Source of the DNA: Oceanobacillus arenosus
GTDB taxonomy: Bacteria; Bacillota; Bacilli; Bacillales; Amphibacillaceae
Assembly: GCF_003369575.1 (NCBI RefSeq)
Contig: NZ_PIOC01000001.1
Location: 310,001 to 374,000, forward strand
Direction of reading: 5' to 3'
DNA length: 64,000 bases
Positions 42,297 to 51,789 of this stretch are shown one piece after another. How positions within the stretch are numbered: the first letter of the stretch is position 1; every line of letters starts with the position of its first letter. The translations under genes were made by a program, and so were the position numbers. The notes under the pieces were generated by a model. The model ran no database searches. It worked only from the letters and a program-made list of their open reading frames with translations, and was not told where the DNA came from.

Positions 42297-43475
42297 CTAT
42301 ACGATTTCGTATAATTTTTGCAGTTCCTTTACATTATGATAGTCATTCTTTATACAGTTACTTGCTAGATGTTTTCCGAGCTTTAGATTATTGAATAACC
42401 TCTCAATCCCATCCACAACCCCCTTAACCGACAACTCGCAAATTACCCCATCAATCCCATCCCGTACCTGACTCCCCGCTGTAGGGTAATTAGTTATCAA
42501 TACTGGCTTTCCAAGAATCTGTGCTTCCCCTACCGTAACAGCCTTTCCTTCATAACGCGACGGCTGCACATAAAGATCCGCTGCCTTCATATATGGATAT
42601 GGATTCGTCTTTTTCCCTAATAATATAAAGCTTTCACTAAGATCGTTCGCTGCAATTAATTCTCGAAGCATTGACTCATCACCACCATAACCAACGACAT
42701 ACCAAGCAATCTGATCAATTCCTTTTACCTTTAATAACTTAAGTGCTCTGACGGCTTGATCAATCCCCTTGGCATGTGATAGCCTAGCAACCGTTACTAT
42801 TTTGAATCGCGGATCACTATCCATTGGATTTTCCACTTTTTCATTAGCAAGTGACTGGACAAGGTCTGGGGATGTAATGTTTTCCATTACCATTACCTTC
42901 TTTTTAAGACTTGGATATTTCTTAATAAATGCTTGTTTGCAATCCTCAGATACTGCTACGATATGATTAAACTTATTCCACATTTTCACGTCCATATCGA
43001 TATCTGTGTCGACGGTTGAAAAGTCTGTGTGTATCCAGGCAATCTTTGTTTTTGCCTTTACCTTTTCGGCAACAACGTAATGTGGCCATAAATAACTGAT
43101 TGCGACATCATATTGTTTTTCAACCTTAGGTAAAAATGGTAATGCATATTTCCACATGTACTGCATCTGTTTATAGCCTGTTTCCGCTGATTTACCTATG
43201 CCTGCTCGATACTTTGCTAGAAGTCTTGTCATTCCAATTGATAGTTGACCAGTTTTGATTACTTCACTTATCGACATGCGAAAGGTTTTGTATATATTCG
43301 ACTCCTCGATTAAATTAGGTCCAGTTGGAAGCAAACTCATGAAGTCACCAGTATGGCTATATAGCATCAAATCGACTTGATAACTTTCATAATCAAAGTT
43401 ACTTAACATGCTAATTAAGCTACGTTCTACCCCACCAACTTCCATGTCAAAGGTGGTAATCAAGATATTTTTCAT
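42297..43475 (-). CDS. Glycosyltransferase family 4
   Basis: About 392 residues: FDMEVGGVERSLISMLSNF at the start, ARLSHAKGIDQAVRAL and QPSRYEGKAVTVGEA in the donor domain. I chose ATG 43475 (before KNILITTF); it overlaps the end of the upstream GT4 gene by 29 nt. Paralogue of the enzymes at 38761 and 39979. Confidence 0.87.
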   Translation of the reverse strand: MKNILITTFDMEVGGVERSLISMLSNFDYESYQVDLMLYSHTGDFMSLLPTGPNLIEESNIYKTFRMSISEVIKTGQLSIGMTRLLAKYRAGIGKSAETGYKQMQYMWKYALPFLPKVEKQYDVAISYLWPHYVVAEKVKAKTKIAWIHTDFSTVDTDIDMDVKMWNKFNHIVAVSEDCKQAFIKKYPSLKKKVMVMENITSPDLVQSLANEKVENPMDSDPRFKIVTVARLSHAKGIDQAVRALKLLKVKGIDQIAWYVVGYGGDESMLRELIAANDLSESFILLGKKTNPYPYMKAADLYVQPSRYEGKAVTVGEAQILGKPVLITNYPTAGSQVRDGIDGVICELSVKGVVDGIERLFNNLKLGKHLASNCIKNDYHNVKELQKLYEIV

Positions 43476-44601
43476 CTGCAACCCCATCACTTGATTTATA
43501 AATTTTCTTTAGTTTTTCAAACGCCAGTGTAAGCGAATATCCATTTTCCTCAAATCCAGTTATTATTTTATTTGTATTTTTTTCTTTTTTATTTGCAACT
43601 TCGATAATCTTATCAGCCCAAACATCAGGTCCATTTGCTAATAAAAGTTTTGAAACTAAACCGATGTTTAAATCTGCTTCGGGTTGGATTGCTTCTGATA
43701 CGATGCACGGAATCCCACTTGCCTGTGCCTCCAATAATACAAGTCCTAATCCCTCATGAATGGACGGAAAAACAAAAACATCCATATTGTGGAGCATCGT
43801 TGCTATATCCGTTCTTATGCCAACAAACTTGATATTGGCTAGTAGACCATCATTCTTTGCCTTTGCCTCTATTTCGAGCCTAAGATCCCCATCTCCAACT
43901 AATAATAATTTTATTGATGGATCTCTCTTGATCACACTTTTCATTATTTCTAATAAAAAGGTATGATTTTTTGCCTCGATAAATCTTCCAACATGACCAA
44001 TAATGATACTTTTTCCTACACCCGCTTCTAATTTAAATTTCTTAACCTCTGCATAAGAAGGTTGCAGGAAGGTTGAATAATCTATCACATTAGGAAAAAA
44101 GGAATACTTTCTTTGATTGACACCGTTCTTGCCAAATAAATAAGTTCCCGCTCCATTACTACATGCTAATAGATCGGTAGAAAATAGTTTGATAATAGTG
44201 CGCATCGTAGTAATGTAAACTTTTCTTGCAATACTATTACTATTGTCTAATGTTGTGTGGGCATGTGAAATCCGAATTTTCACACCAGCTAAATAGGCAG
44301 CAACATTTGCAATACCACAGTGAAAAAGCGTATGTGCATGAACAGCATCATACGGTCCATTCCTTTTTATTACGTTATATATTTCTTTAATTGAATTGGT
44401 TTTTGATAGCTTAATCACAGAACCACCAAGCGCTTTTATTTCTTGATCATAATGAGCTTCCTGACTGCTATAAGAAATAAAATCAAACTGTACGCTTTCA
44501 CGATCCATATGCCGATAAATATTCATCAGCATCGTCTCTGTTCCTCCCATATTCATAGCACCAACTACCTGAAGAATCCTTAATGGCGCTTCACGTCTCA
44601 T
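43447..44601 (-). CDS. Glycosyltransferase family 4 (EpsF-like)
   Basis: A 384-residue GT-B enzyme with LQVVGAMNMGGTETMLMNI, HVGRFIEAKNH and FPSIHEGLGLVLLEAQASG. It is very similar in layout to the second EpsF-like gene at 50638. Its ATG overlaps the TGA of the SinR-like gene (ATGA), so repressor and glycosyltransferase are translated in coupling. Confidence 0.88.
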   Translation of the reverse strand: MRREAPLRILQVVGAMNMGGTETMLMNIYRHMDRESVQFDFISYSSQEAHYDQEIKALGGSVIKLSKTNSIKEIYNVIKRNGPYDAVHAHTLFHCGIANVAAYLAGVKIRISHAHTTLDNSNSIARKVYITTMRTIIKLFSTDLLACSNGAGTYLFGKNGVNQRKYSFFPNVIDYSTFLQPSYAEVKKFKLEAGVGKSIIIGHVGRFIEAKNHTFLLEIMKSVIKRDPSIKLLLVGDGDLRLEIEAKAKNDGLLANIKFVGIRTDIATMLHNMDVFVFPSIHEGLGLVLLEAQASGIPCIVSEAIQPEADLNIGLVSKLLLANGPDVWADKIIEVANKKEKNTNKIITGFEENGYSLTLAFEKLKKIYKSSDGVADEKYLDYHL

Positions 44602-44963
44602 TTATCTTTTCCTCCAGATTTTTTCTCCCCCAACTTCCCCTTCTGCCACCTAACAAATTCAATCACAGCCCTAAACTCCTGTAACTGTTCCTTCTCAACC
44701 CCCGATTTCTTTAACTCATTCACAAATTCCAGCCATTCATTTTCTGGTATTTGTTCATTTGCAGATTTCACTGTGCCGAGTAATGTTCTTAAGTCAACAT
44801 CGAGTACAACAGCCAGCTTCTCGATTATATGGATGGAGGGATTTTGATTTAAATTTCGTTCAATATTACTTAAATAGGACTTCGAGATATTTGCTCGTTC
44901 GGCACACTCCGATAGTGTGAGCCCCTTGCTTTTACGAAGTCTTTGAATATTTTCCCCTATCAT
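44598..44963 (-). CDS. sinR: SinR-like biofilm master repressor inside the EPS operon
   Basis: A 121-residue protein. Residues 1-65 form an XRE HTH that closely follows Bacillus SinR (MIGENIQRLRKSKGLTLSE, then AKS/SKSYLSNIERN, NPSIHIIEKLAVVLDV, TLL). Residues ~72-112 (PENEWLEFVNELKKSGVEKE and an FVRWQKG end) match the SinI/SinR helical multimerisation domain. SinR tetramers repress eps and tapA matrix operons by binding GTTCTYT sites. Its place between epsN and a glycosyltransferase, with no sinI beside it, differs from B. subtilis and implies autorepression through the EPS promoter. SlrR-type function is the main alternative. Confidence 0.85.
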   Translation of the reverse strand: MIGENIQRLRKSKGLTLSECAERANISKSYLSNIERNLNQNPSIHIIEKLAVVLDVDLRTLLGTVKSANEQIPENEWLEFVNELKKSGVEKEQLQEFRAVIEFVRWQKGKLGEKKSGGKDK

Positions 44964-44966
44964 AGG

Positions 44967-46157
44967 CTAAACCTCTTGTTTTCCAGGAAATAAATAACTC
45001 CTATTTCGGATGGGCTGATCAAATACTTTTCTTACGCATTGAATGACCCGCAGTTGTTCTTCTTCAGTAAGACTAGATCCAGATGGAAGGCAGATTCCAG
45101 TTCGGAATAATTCTTCTGCAACATCATGACTCCTTTCATGGGCGTAGAAACGTGCCCCTTTAAAAAGTGGTTGCAGATGAAGTGGTTTCCATACTGGTCT
45201 TGCCTCTATCCTTTCACGATAAAATGCAGTTAGTAGCTGTTCCGTAGTCACACCGGATACTTTCTCGTCAATGGTTAATGTTGTAAGCCAGCGATTCATG
45301 GCTGTATTCTCTAATTCACTCATAAAGTGAATACCAGGAAGATCTGATAGGTTACTATAGTAAACATCAAATATTTTCCTTCTAGCTGCAACACGATCTC
45401 CTAATACTCGTAACTGTCCTCTGCCGACACCAGCTAAGAGATTACTCAAGCGGTAGTTATATCCCATCACACTGTGCTGATAATGCGTAGCTTGATCTCG
45501 TGCTTGACTTGCTAAAAATCTGGCTCGTTCTAGTGCGGCTTCATCATTTGAGACAAGCATGCCGCCTCCAGAAGTGGTAATAATTTTATTTCCATTGAAA
45601 GAGTAAATACCGAACTTACCGAATGAACCTGATGCTTTACCCTGATAGGTCGTTCCAAGCGATTCGGCGGCATCCTCGATCAGTGGGACACCATATTGAT
45701 CGCAGATAAGTAGGATTTCATCCATTTTGGCGCTTTGTCCATATAAATTAACAACCATTACCGCTTTTGGTAGTTTCCTCTTAAGAGCCGATTCTTGGAA
45801 TGCTTTCATTAGTGCTTTTGGTGACATATTCCATGAATCTGGATCTGAATCGATAAAGACTGGCTCGGCACCTTGATATAAAATTGGATTTGCACTCGCA
45901 ACAAAGGTAAGGGTTGAACAAAATACTGTATCACCCTTTTTTATATCCAACAAGGAAAGAGCTAAGTGAATGGCAGAAGTACCTGAACTTACCGCTAGCG
46001 CACCATTTACCCCAACTAATTCTGCAATCTCCTGTTCGAATGCATCCACGTTTGGTCCAACTGGTGCGATCCAATTGGATGCAAATGCTTCGTTTAAATA
46101 CTGTTGTTCCTCCCCAGTCATATGAGGTGGAGAAAGATAAATCATTGATCTCGACAA
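44967..46157 (-). CDS. epsN: PLP-dependent sugar aminotransferase (DegT/DnrJ/EryC1 family)
   Basis: A ~396-residue fold-type I aminotransferase: SSGTSAIHLAL (phosphate site), EDAAESLG (Asp to pyridine N) and the Schiff-base Lys in FNGNKIITTSGGG. IYLSPPHM at the N-terminus equals that of Bacillus EpsN. With EpsC and EpsM it makes N,N'-diacetylbacillosamine. TTG 46157 is 9 nt after AGGTG and is preferred; a GTG at 46169 is too close to the ribosome site. Ends 3 nt before the sinR start. Confidence 0.9.
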   Translation of the reverse strand: MSRSMIYLSPPHMTGEEQQYLNEAFASNWIAPVGPNVDAFEQEIAELVGVNGALAVSSGTSAIHLALSLLDIKKGDTVFCSTLTFVASANPILYQGAEPVFIDSDPDSWNMSPKALMKAFQESALKRKLPKAVMVVNLYGQSAKMDEILLICDQYGVPLIEDAAESLGTTYQGKASGSFGKFGIYSFNGNKIITTSGGGMLVSNDEAALERARFLASQARDQATHYQHSVMGYNYRLSNLLAGVGRGQLRVLGDRVAARRKIFDVYYSNLSDLPGIHFMSELENTAMNRWLTTLTIDEKVSGVTTEQLLTAFYRERIEARPVWKPLHLQPLFKGARFYAHERSHDVAEELFRTGICLPSGSSLTEEEQLRVIQCVRKVFDQPIRNRSYLFPGKQEV

Positions 46158-46251
46158 TGGAATCATCACCTTTTCTATTTTCTAATTATTATCCCGCCTA
46201 AGTCTAAAGTCGATTCAGTAGGCAAGCCCCCTCTGAATAATGTCTTACTTT

Positions 46252-46899
46252 TTATGAAAAAGCTTTTTTATCCATGACGATCCTTTTAATAATTCGTGTT
46301 GGTGAACCTACTGCTTTGCTAAATGCCGGAATATGTTCAATAACGGTAGATCCTGCCCCGATAACTGACCAGCTTCCAAGATGAATGCCTGGTATGACAG
46401 TAGCTGCTGACCCAATATGTACACCTTCACCAGTAGTCACATTTCCCGTTAATGTTGCATTTGGCGAAATATGGGTATAGTCTTCGATTGTATTATCATG
46501 TTCAATAATTGCGGCCGTATTGATAATGCAATGATTACCGATCACAGCCTTGGCATTAATCACCACATTCGGCATAATTACCGTTCCATTGCCGATTTCA
46601 GCGGTACTACTCACTACCGCTGTTGGATGGATAACGGGTAAATAGTCTTCTTGTGACAAATGAAGGCGCTCTACAATCAGTTTTCTAATCACATTGTCAC
46701 CAATTGCGACAACCACTTTTGTATTTTTATTAAATAATCTCGTTAAGAAGGCTATTGGCGCATGAATGATACCCTTCGTCTGAAACCCTTGTTTATACTT
46801 ATCATCTAAAACCGCGACCACTTCGTACTCCCCATTAGCAAATATCATTTCCTGGATGACCCTGCTGTGACCACCATCTCCCAAGATAATTACTCGCAT
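46252..46899 (-). CDS. epsM: Sugar O/N-acetyltransferase (PglD type)
   Basis: A 215-residue protein: N-terminal Rossmann-like region (VIILGDGGHSRVIQEM) and left-handed beta-helix of hexapeptide repeats (~85-205) with catalytic His in IIEHDN and acetyl-CoA loop VHIGSAATVIPG. It acetylates the 4-amino sugar made by EpsN. It starts one nucleotide after the epsL stop. Confidence 0.9.
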   Translation of the reverse strand: MRVIILGDGGHSRVIQEMIFANGEYEVVAVLDDKYKQGFQTKGIIHAPIAFLTRLFNKNTKVVVAIGDNVIRKLIVERLHLSQEDYLPVIHPTAVVSSTAEIGNGTVIMPNVVINAKAVIGNHCIINTAAIIEHDNTIEDYTHISPNATLTGNVTTGEGVHIGSAATVIPGIHLGSWSVIGAGSTVIEHIPAFSKAVGSPTRIIKRIVMDKKAFS

Positions 46900-46900
46900 C

Positions 46901-47500
46901 CTATAACACTTCTTTCTTGCCTGTAAATTTCATCATCGAAACGGAATCCTCAGACCGGATACCCTCCCGCTTCAAAACTTTTACAATCGTAAGCACAAGA
47001 ATCTTTAAATCCAGTAAAAAATGTTGATTATTAACATACCAAATATCAAGGTTAAACTTTTCCTCCCAAGTAATTGCATTTCTCCCATTGATCTGTGCCC
47101 AACCGGTAATACCTGGTCTTACCGTGTGGCGTAAACGTTGCTCTTCGGTGTAGAGAGCTAAGTACTCCATTAACAACGGCCTCGGTCCAACCAAGCTCAT
47201 CTCCCCTTTTAGAACATTGAATAATTGCGGAAGCTCGTCTAAACTATATTTTCTAAGAAACATACCAAGTGCGGTTATTCGCTGTTCATCCGATAATAGC
47301 TGCCCATTTGGATCTAATGCGTTGGTCATTGTTCTAAATTTATAAAGGTAAAACGGCTTCCCATTCAATCCTGGGCGTTGTTGCTTAAATAAAACAGGAG
47401 CACCTAAGGCGATCCTCACCATAATTGCAACGATAAGAAGGATTGGTAGGAATATGATAATCAATGTTAATGAAGTGAATACATCAAGTGCTCTTTTCAT
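46901..47500 (-). CDS. epsL: Initiating undecaprenyl-phosphate sugar phosphotransferase
   Basis: A 199-residue monotopic transferase: an N-terminal membrane helix (~10-32), FKQQRPGLNGKPFYLYKFRTM, LDELPQLFNVLKGEMSLVGPRP (catalytic Asp-Glu) and RPGITGWAQINGRN. It is the small PglC/EpsL type without the PglB domain. It loads the first sugar phosphate, probably diacetylbacillosamine-phosphate, on undecaprenyl phosphate. Confidence 0.93.
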   Translation of the reverse strand: MKRALDVFTSLTLIIIFLPILLIVAIMVRIALGAPVLFKQQRPGLNGKPFYLYKFRTMTNALDPNGQLLSDEQRITALGMFLRKYSLDELPQLFNVLKGEMSLVGPRPLLMEYLALYTEEQRLRHTVRPGITGWAQINGRNAITWEEKFNLDIWYVNNQHFLLDLKILVLTIVKVLKREGIRSEDSVSMMKFTGKKEVL

Positions 47501-47517
47501 CTGAATACCAGCCTTTT

Positions 47518-48594
47518 TTACACATTAAAAAACCCCATTGACTGTCGCACTGGAGTCTTCTGATTTTTATTCTTTTTGATTACTTTTGCATATCCATCCG
47601 GATTTTCACGTTGCCAACGCCATGTATCCTCACACATCTTCTCAATCCCTCTTATTGCCTTCCAGTTCAATTCTTTCCTAGCCTTCGTAACATCTGCATA
47701 ACAAATGCTACTATCACCTGGGCGCCGGTCTACTAGTTGATAGGGAATTGCTACGCCAGCGGCCTTCTCAAATGCGGTTACCATTTCCAATACACTGTAA
47801 CCAAAACCCGTGCCTAAGTTAAATGCCTCAATTTCTGTTGTCATCTGCACCCTTTCCAAGGCTCGTAAATGTCCAATCGCTAAATCGGTAACATGAATAT
47901 AGTCTCTTACCCCTGTTCCATCCTTTGTCGGATAATCGTCTCCAAATACTTGGAGCTGCTTCCTCTTGCCAACAGCAACCTGGGAAATGTACGGCATTAA
48001 ATTATTCGGTATCCCATTAGGATCTTCTCCAATCCTTCCACTTTCATGGGCACCAATTGGATTAAAATAGCGTAGTATCGCGATACTCCATGAAGGGTCC
48101 GCAAATGCTACATCCCCTAAGATTTCCTCAATCATATGCTTTGTGCGACCATAAGGATTGATTGCTTGTAATGTCGTATCTTCCGTTATTGGCATATTAT
48201 CCGTTATGCCATATACCGTAGCAGAGGAGCTAAATACGATTTTTTTCACACCAAATTGCTGCATTACTTCACATAAAATAATGGTGCTTGTTATGTTATT
48301 TTGATAGTAATGAAGTGGAACGGAAACCGATTCACCAACAGACTTGAGTCCAGCAAAATGGACAACCGCTTCAATCTCATTCTCCGCGAATATTTCCATC
48401 ATATCTTCTTTCTCCAGTAGATCTGCTTCGTATATTGGAAAAGTTTTACCAGTAATCTCTGAAACTCGCTTCAAGCTTTGTGGATTGCTATTGGAAAAAT
48501 TATCAACCACAATAATGTCATATCCTCCATTCAAAAGCTCGACACAGGTATGTGTTCCAATATATCCTGCACCACCCGTTACTAGAATTGCCAT
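47518..48594 (-). CDS. galE: UDP-glucose 4-epimerase
   Basis: A 358-residue extended SDR enzyme: GGAGYIGTHT at the N-terminus (NAD), SSSATVYG, catalytic YGRTKHM and DYIHVTDLA. It interconverts UDP-Glc/UDP-Gal (or the GlcNAc forms) and supplies the galactose-type donor to the EPS glycosyltransferases. It has ~20 more residues at the C-terminus than typical GalE (KNQKTPVRQSMGFF). RBS AAAGGAGG. Confidence 0.93.
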   Translation of the reverse strand: MAILVTGGAGYIGTHTCVELLNGGYDIIVVDNFSNSNPQSLKRVSEITGKTFPIYEADLLEKEDMMEIFAENEIEAVVHFAGLKSVGESVSVPLHYYQNNITSTIILCEVMQQFGVKKIVFSSSATVYGITDNMPITEDTTLQAINPYGRTKHMIEEILGDVAFADPSWSIAILRYFNPIGAHESGRIGEDPNGIPNNLMPYISQVAVGKRKQLQVFGDDYPTKDGTGVRDYIHVTDLAIGHLRALERVQMTTEIEAFNLGTGFGYSVLEMVTAFEKAAGVAIPYQLVDRRPGDSSICYADVTKARKELNWKAIRGIEKMCEDTWRWQRENPDGYAKVIKKNKNQKTPVRQSMGFFNV

Positions 48595-48614
48595 TTATTT
48601 TCCTCCTTTACTTT

Positions 48615-49691
48615 TTACCAAATTAAATAATCACTTTTATATAAGATATTGAGGGAAATTACATCCTCATAATAATAATAGGCAAAGTAAAAAACGATGA
48701 TTGCGAAGTAGATAAGCTTTTGATCCTTCCCTCTGAACAGCTTTGGAAGCCATGATACAAGAATCAATCCATAAAGTTGAAAATAAATGGACATTCTAGC
48801 AAAGATCCACTCCTGCGTTGCAATGACCATAAAGACAAAACCAAGTAATGTCATATTGACAATATAATCACTCTCAGGAAATAGTTTCTTTAACTTATCT
48901 CTCCCTAAATAAGCGATTATAAGTGGTGCTGCTTCAACAACCACTCGAAGAAAATTCGCCCCACCTTCAGTAAAATCAACGTAACCACTATATTGTGTGT
49001 CATCAATTGCCTTAAACAATAGCGCAGAAAATTGCTCGTAGCCGAAAACAACAATAATCGCAAAGATAATCAAAGCGAAGGTAGCCTTTGACCATGCCTT
49101 AAAACGCACAATAAAATACATTGGAAGCAAAATGAGTGCACTTTGATGGAAGAATGATGAAAAAATAATAATAAGAAAATATCGCTTCCAATTCCCATTA
49201 ATTAAATATTTTGCCGCTGCAAACGTAATTGCTGCTGCAAGGACCTGTCTAATCCCATTCATCGAAACTAGAAATAAACCACCTGTTATATAAACGTACA
49301 AGCTAAGTTCAATCAATCTAGAGTAATTGTATAGGACAATGATAATTAGTACATTTGTAATTAGTGCTGCTGTGAAGATCATGATTTGCGGATCTTCTGA
49401 GATATAATTTTTCAAGAACATTTGGAAAACGTCAAAGCCTATATCTTTCCCAGCAAGGATGGTTTCCCAAGTAAAATCCTTGATTTCAAAGGAATGTATA
49501 TAAGAAGATGTATCTCCAATATTTGACCGCAGACCTGAAATTAGTACAAGTGTTGCTAACGAACAAAATATTAGTAGTTTATTAGGCTTTACAGCAGCAG
49601 ATAAACCTGTTGCCATTACAGGAGCAGCAAAGTATCTGGCAAAAAATCCGCAACTAAAAGTGATAGCAAGATTCATCCAAAGAACAGTCAT
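48615..49691 (-). CDS. epsG: EpsG-like polysaccharide polymerase (Wzy type)
   Basis: A 358-residue protein with about ten membrane helices, the EpsG-family motif GLRSNIGDTSSYIHSF after the second helix, and a charged NGNWKRYF loop and FFHQSALILLP segment typical of Wzy/EpsG. It polymerises repeat units on the outer face of the membrane. Confidence 0.87.
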   Translation of the reverse strand: MTVLWMNLAITFSCGFFARYFAAPVMATGLSAAVKPNKLLIFCSLATLVLISGLRSNIGDTSSYIHSFEIKDFTWETILAGKDIGFDVFQMFLKNYISEDPQIMIFTAALITNVLIIIVLYNYSRLIELSLYVYITGGLFLVSMNGIRQVLAAAITFAAAKYLINGNWKRYFLIIIFSSFFHQSALILLPMYFIVRFKAWSKATFALIIFAIIVVFGYEQFSALLFKAIDDTQYSGYVDFTEGGANFLRVVVEAAPLIIAYLGRDKLKKLFPESDYIVNMTLLGFVFMVIATQEWIFARMSIYFQLYGLILVSWLPKLFRGKDQKLIYFAIIVFYFAYYYYEDVISLNILYKSDYLIW

Positions 49692-49729
49692 TTATAATAT
49701 CCTTTCAATTTAAATGAAAAGTTTATAAC

Positions 49730-50641
49730 TTATGCATCATTAGTATGTTTGAAAAAAGTCGATTTACTTGTATGATTAATATAAAAGTAAAGTGCTATTC
49801 CCACAGGTGTAGCAAGTAAGGTAGTGAATTTACATGGTGATTCAAGCAAAAAGTAATAATTTCTTACCATCAAATTACTTGATACATAATGAATCGATTC
49901 TCTTAATCTTTGTTTATAAGTTGGTGCGTACTTCATTGCAACTTTTCTAAAAAAAGAAAAACTACGAGGGTTCTTCTTGTATTGCTTTATGATATTCATA
50001 CTTGAACCATCCTCTAAGTAATCAACATGACAAAGCACCTCATTCATGATTAGTAATGGATATTCCTGGTCAATAAGAATATATTTATAACTTAAAGGAC
50101 AATACTTTTCACCAGAAAATAAAGGATAAGGAGGGACCTTTTTTGTTAATTCAGAACGATATACTAACTTCTTATCCCCCTTAACCTTGTATTTGGCATA
50201 CAAGCTGGATAGGGTAGAATCCTTTATATTTTCAGGGAGTGTTGTTCCAATGACTCTCCCAGCTGGTGTAGCATCTAACCCAACTATTCCCGCATATGTT
50301 TTATCACCATGTTTTTTCCAAAATGAGAGAATCCTTTCAACAGCATCATTAGCCATGTAATCATCTGAATCAATGCATATATTAAGTTCTGTTTGGATCA
50401 ATTCATAGGCTGTGTTATGTGCTCCGTGCATGCCTTGGTTTTCTTGATAGTGGTAGTTAATAGGAACTAATCCTTCTAATACCCAGCCTTCAATTAGTTC
50501 TCGCGTGCTATCTGTTGAACCATCATCAATGATTAACCAGATAAAGTCATTACAGCTTTGTCTCTTCAAGCTTTCATAACACAGGTGTAGTGTGTACGCT
50601 CGATTAAATGTTGGCGTGAATATAGTTAATGTCGGACTCAC
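49730..50641 (-). CDS. Glycosyltransferase family 2
   Basis: A 303-residue GT-A enzyme: LTIFTPTFNRAYTLHLCYES, LIIDDGSTDST, NQGMHGAHNTAYE and CIDSDDYM (metal site). GTG 50641 follows GAGGAGG; its start overlaps the stop of the upstream GT4 gene by 4 nt (GTGA). Position fits EpsH/EpsE-like genes, but the assigned sugar is unknown. Confidence 0.87.
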   Translation of the reverse strand: MSPTLTIFTPTFNRAYTLHLCYESLKRQSCNDFIWLIIDDGSTDSTRELIEGWVLEGLVPINYHYQENQGMHGAHNTAYELIQTELNICIDSDDYMANDAVERILSFWKKHGDKTYAGIVGLDATPAGRVIGTTLPENIKDSTLSSLYAKYKVKGDKKLVYRSELTKKVPPYPLFSGEKYCPLSYKYILIDQEYPLLIMNEVLCHVDYLEDGSSMNIIKQYKKNPRSFSFFRKVAMKYAPTYKQRLRESIHYVSSNLMVRNYYFLLESPCKFTTLLATPVGIALYFYINHTSKSTFFKHTNDA

Positions 50642-51777
50642 GATAGAACCTCCTCTTGAGCCTGAACTACATTTAATGCATGAACCATGTAATACCCCGA
50701 AAGCCAGTTTGCCATTGATGAAATATCATAACCAGTTTTTCTTATCATTTCTGATGTATTTACATGTTCATAGGCTGATGATAATATCGTTTGTGCCCAT
50801 GCATCTGAAGATTCCCTTAGGCTCAGGAATTTAATCCTCCCTGTAATATCTACTTCACTTGTTATTGAATCAGCGATAATGCAATTTAAACCAGCCGCCT
50901 GGGCCTCTACTAAAACTACTGGTAATCCTTCAAATAATGAAGGAAATATAAATAAATCAAATCCCTGCATTAACTCGTTTATATCCTCCCGAACGCCTAA
51001 AAAAAGTACATGAGATTTCAAACCTAATCTAGTAGCTTTTTTTTCAATACTAGATCGTAAATCACCATCACCAACTAGGACTAGCATGGAATTCGGCTGT
51101 TTATTATGGACTGCTTTAAATATATTTAGTAAAAAATCATGGTTTTTAGACTTATTAAATCTCCCTACATGGCCTAATACTAATTTATCCTCAGCGTTAA
51201 ACTCCGCTCTTATTTTTTTACGTACGTTTGAATCATAAACGAAATCATTTACATTAATAGCATTATTAAAGACAGTAACTTCCCTGGGTTTCTTTACATT
51301 TTTTCCAAATAACCATTCACCTGCTTTTGTAGAACATGCAAGATAATTTGTTGGATGATTTTTCATTGTAAACCTTGCGTATAATCTAAATGGAAACTTA
51401 TAATCGACCCCTAAACCACTGCAATGACTATGCGCAATCCGACAAGGAATCCCTGCTTTATGAGCTGCTTTCAAAACAAAACTGCTATTTTCATTGATAT
51501 GTGAATGGACTACTTTATACTCTGTATGAGAATCAAAAAATTCCTCAAGCAATGTAAAATAATTTTTGTAGTTACCAGGGCGAATGTGTGGCATCCTATA
51601 TGTTTTTCCACCAAGTCGTTCTATCTCTTCATCGTAATCTCCACGTTCATCCCGATGTACCATAAAATCAAACTGGATCTTTGTCCGGTCCATTTGACGG
51701 TAGTAATTCATCAGCATCGTTTCAAGCCCACCACGATTCATAATCGTAACAACTTGTAAAATTCTAATTGGCTCCAA
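50638..51777 (-). CDS. epsF: Glycosyltransferase family 4 (EpsF-like)
   Basis: About 379 residues: LQVVTIMNRGGLETMLMNYYRQ, HVGRFNKSKNHDFLL and FPSLFEGLPVVLVEAQAAG. The layout and order after the EpsE-like gene fit Bacillus EpsF. TTG 51777 lies 8 nt after AGGAGG; a GTG at 51786 overlaps that site. Close paralogue of the gene at 43447. Confidence 0.86.
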   Translation of the reverse strand: MEPIRILQVVTIMNRGGLETMLMNYYRQMDRTKIQFDFMVHRDERGDYDEEIERLGGKTYRMPHIRPGNYKNYFTLLEEFFDSHTEYKVVHSHINENSSFVLKAAHKAGIPCRIAHSHCSGLGVDYKFPFRLYARFTMKNHPTNYLACSTKAGEWLFGKNVKKPREVTVFNNAINVNDFVYDSNVRKKIRAEFNAEDKLVLGHVGRFNKSKNHDFLLNIFKAVHNKQPNSMLVLVGDGDLRSSIEKKATRLGLKSHVLFLGVREDINELMQGFDLFIFPSLFEGLPVVLVEAQAAGLNCIIADSITSEVDITGRIKFLSLRESSDAWAQTILSSAYEHVNTSEMIRKTGYDISSMANWLSGYYMVHALNVVQAQEEVLS

Positions 51778-51789
51778 TGTAGACACCTC

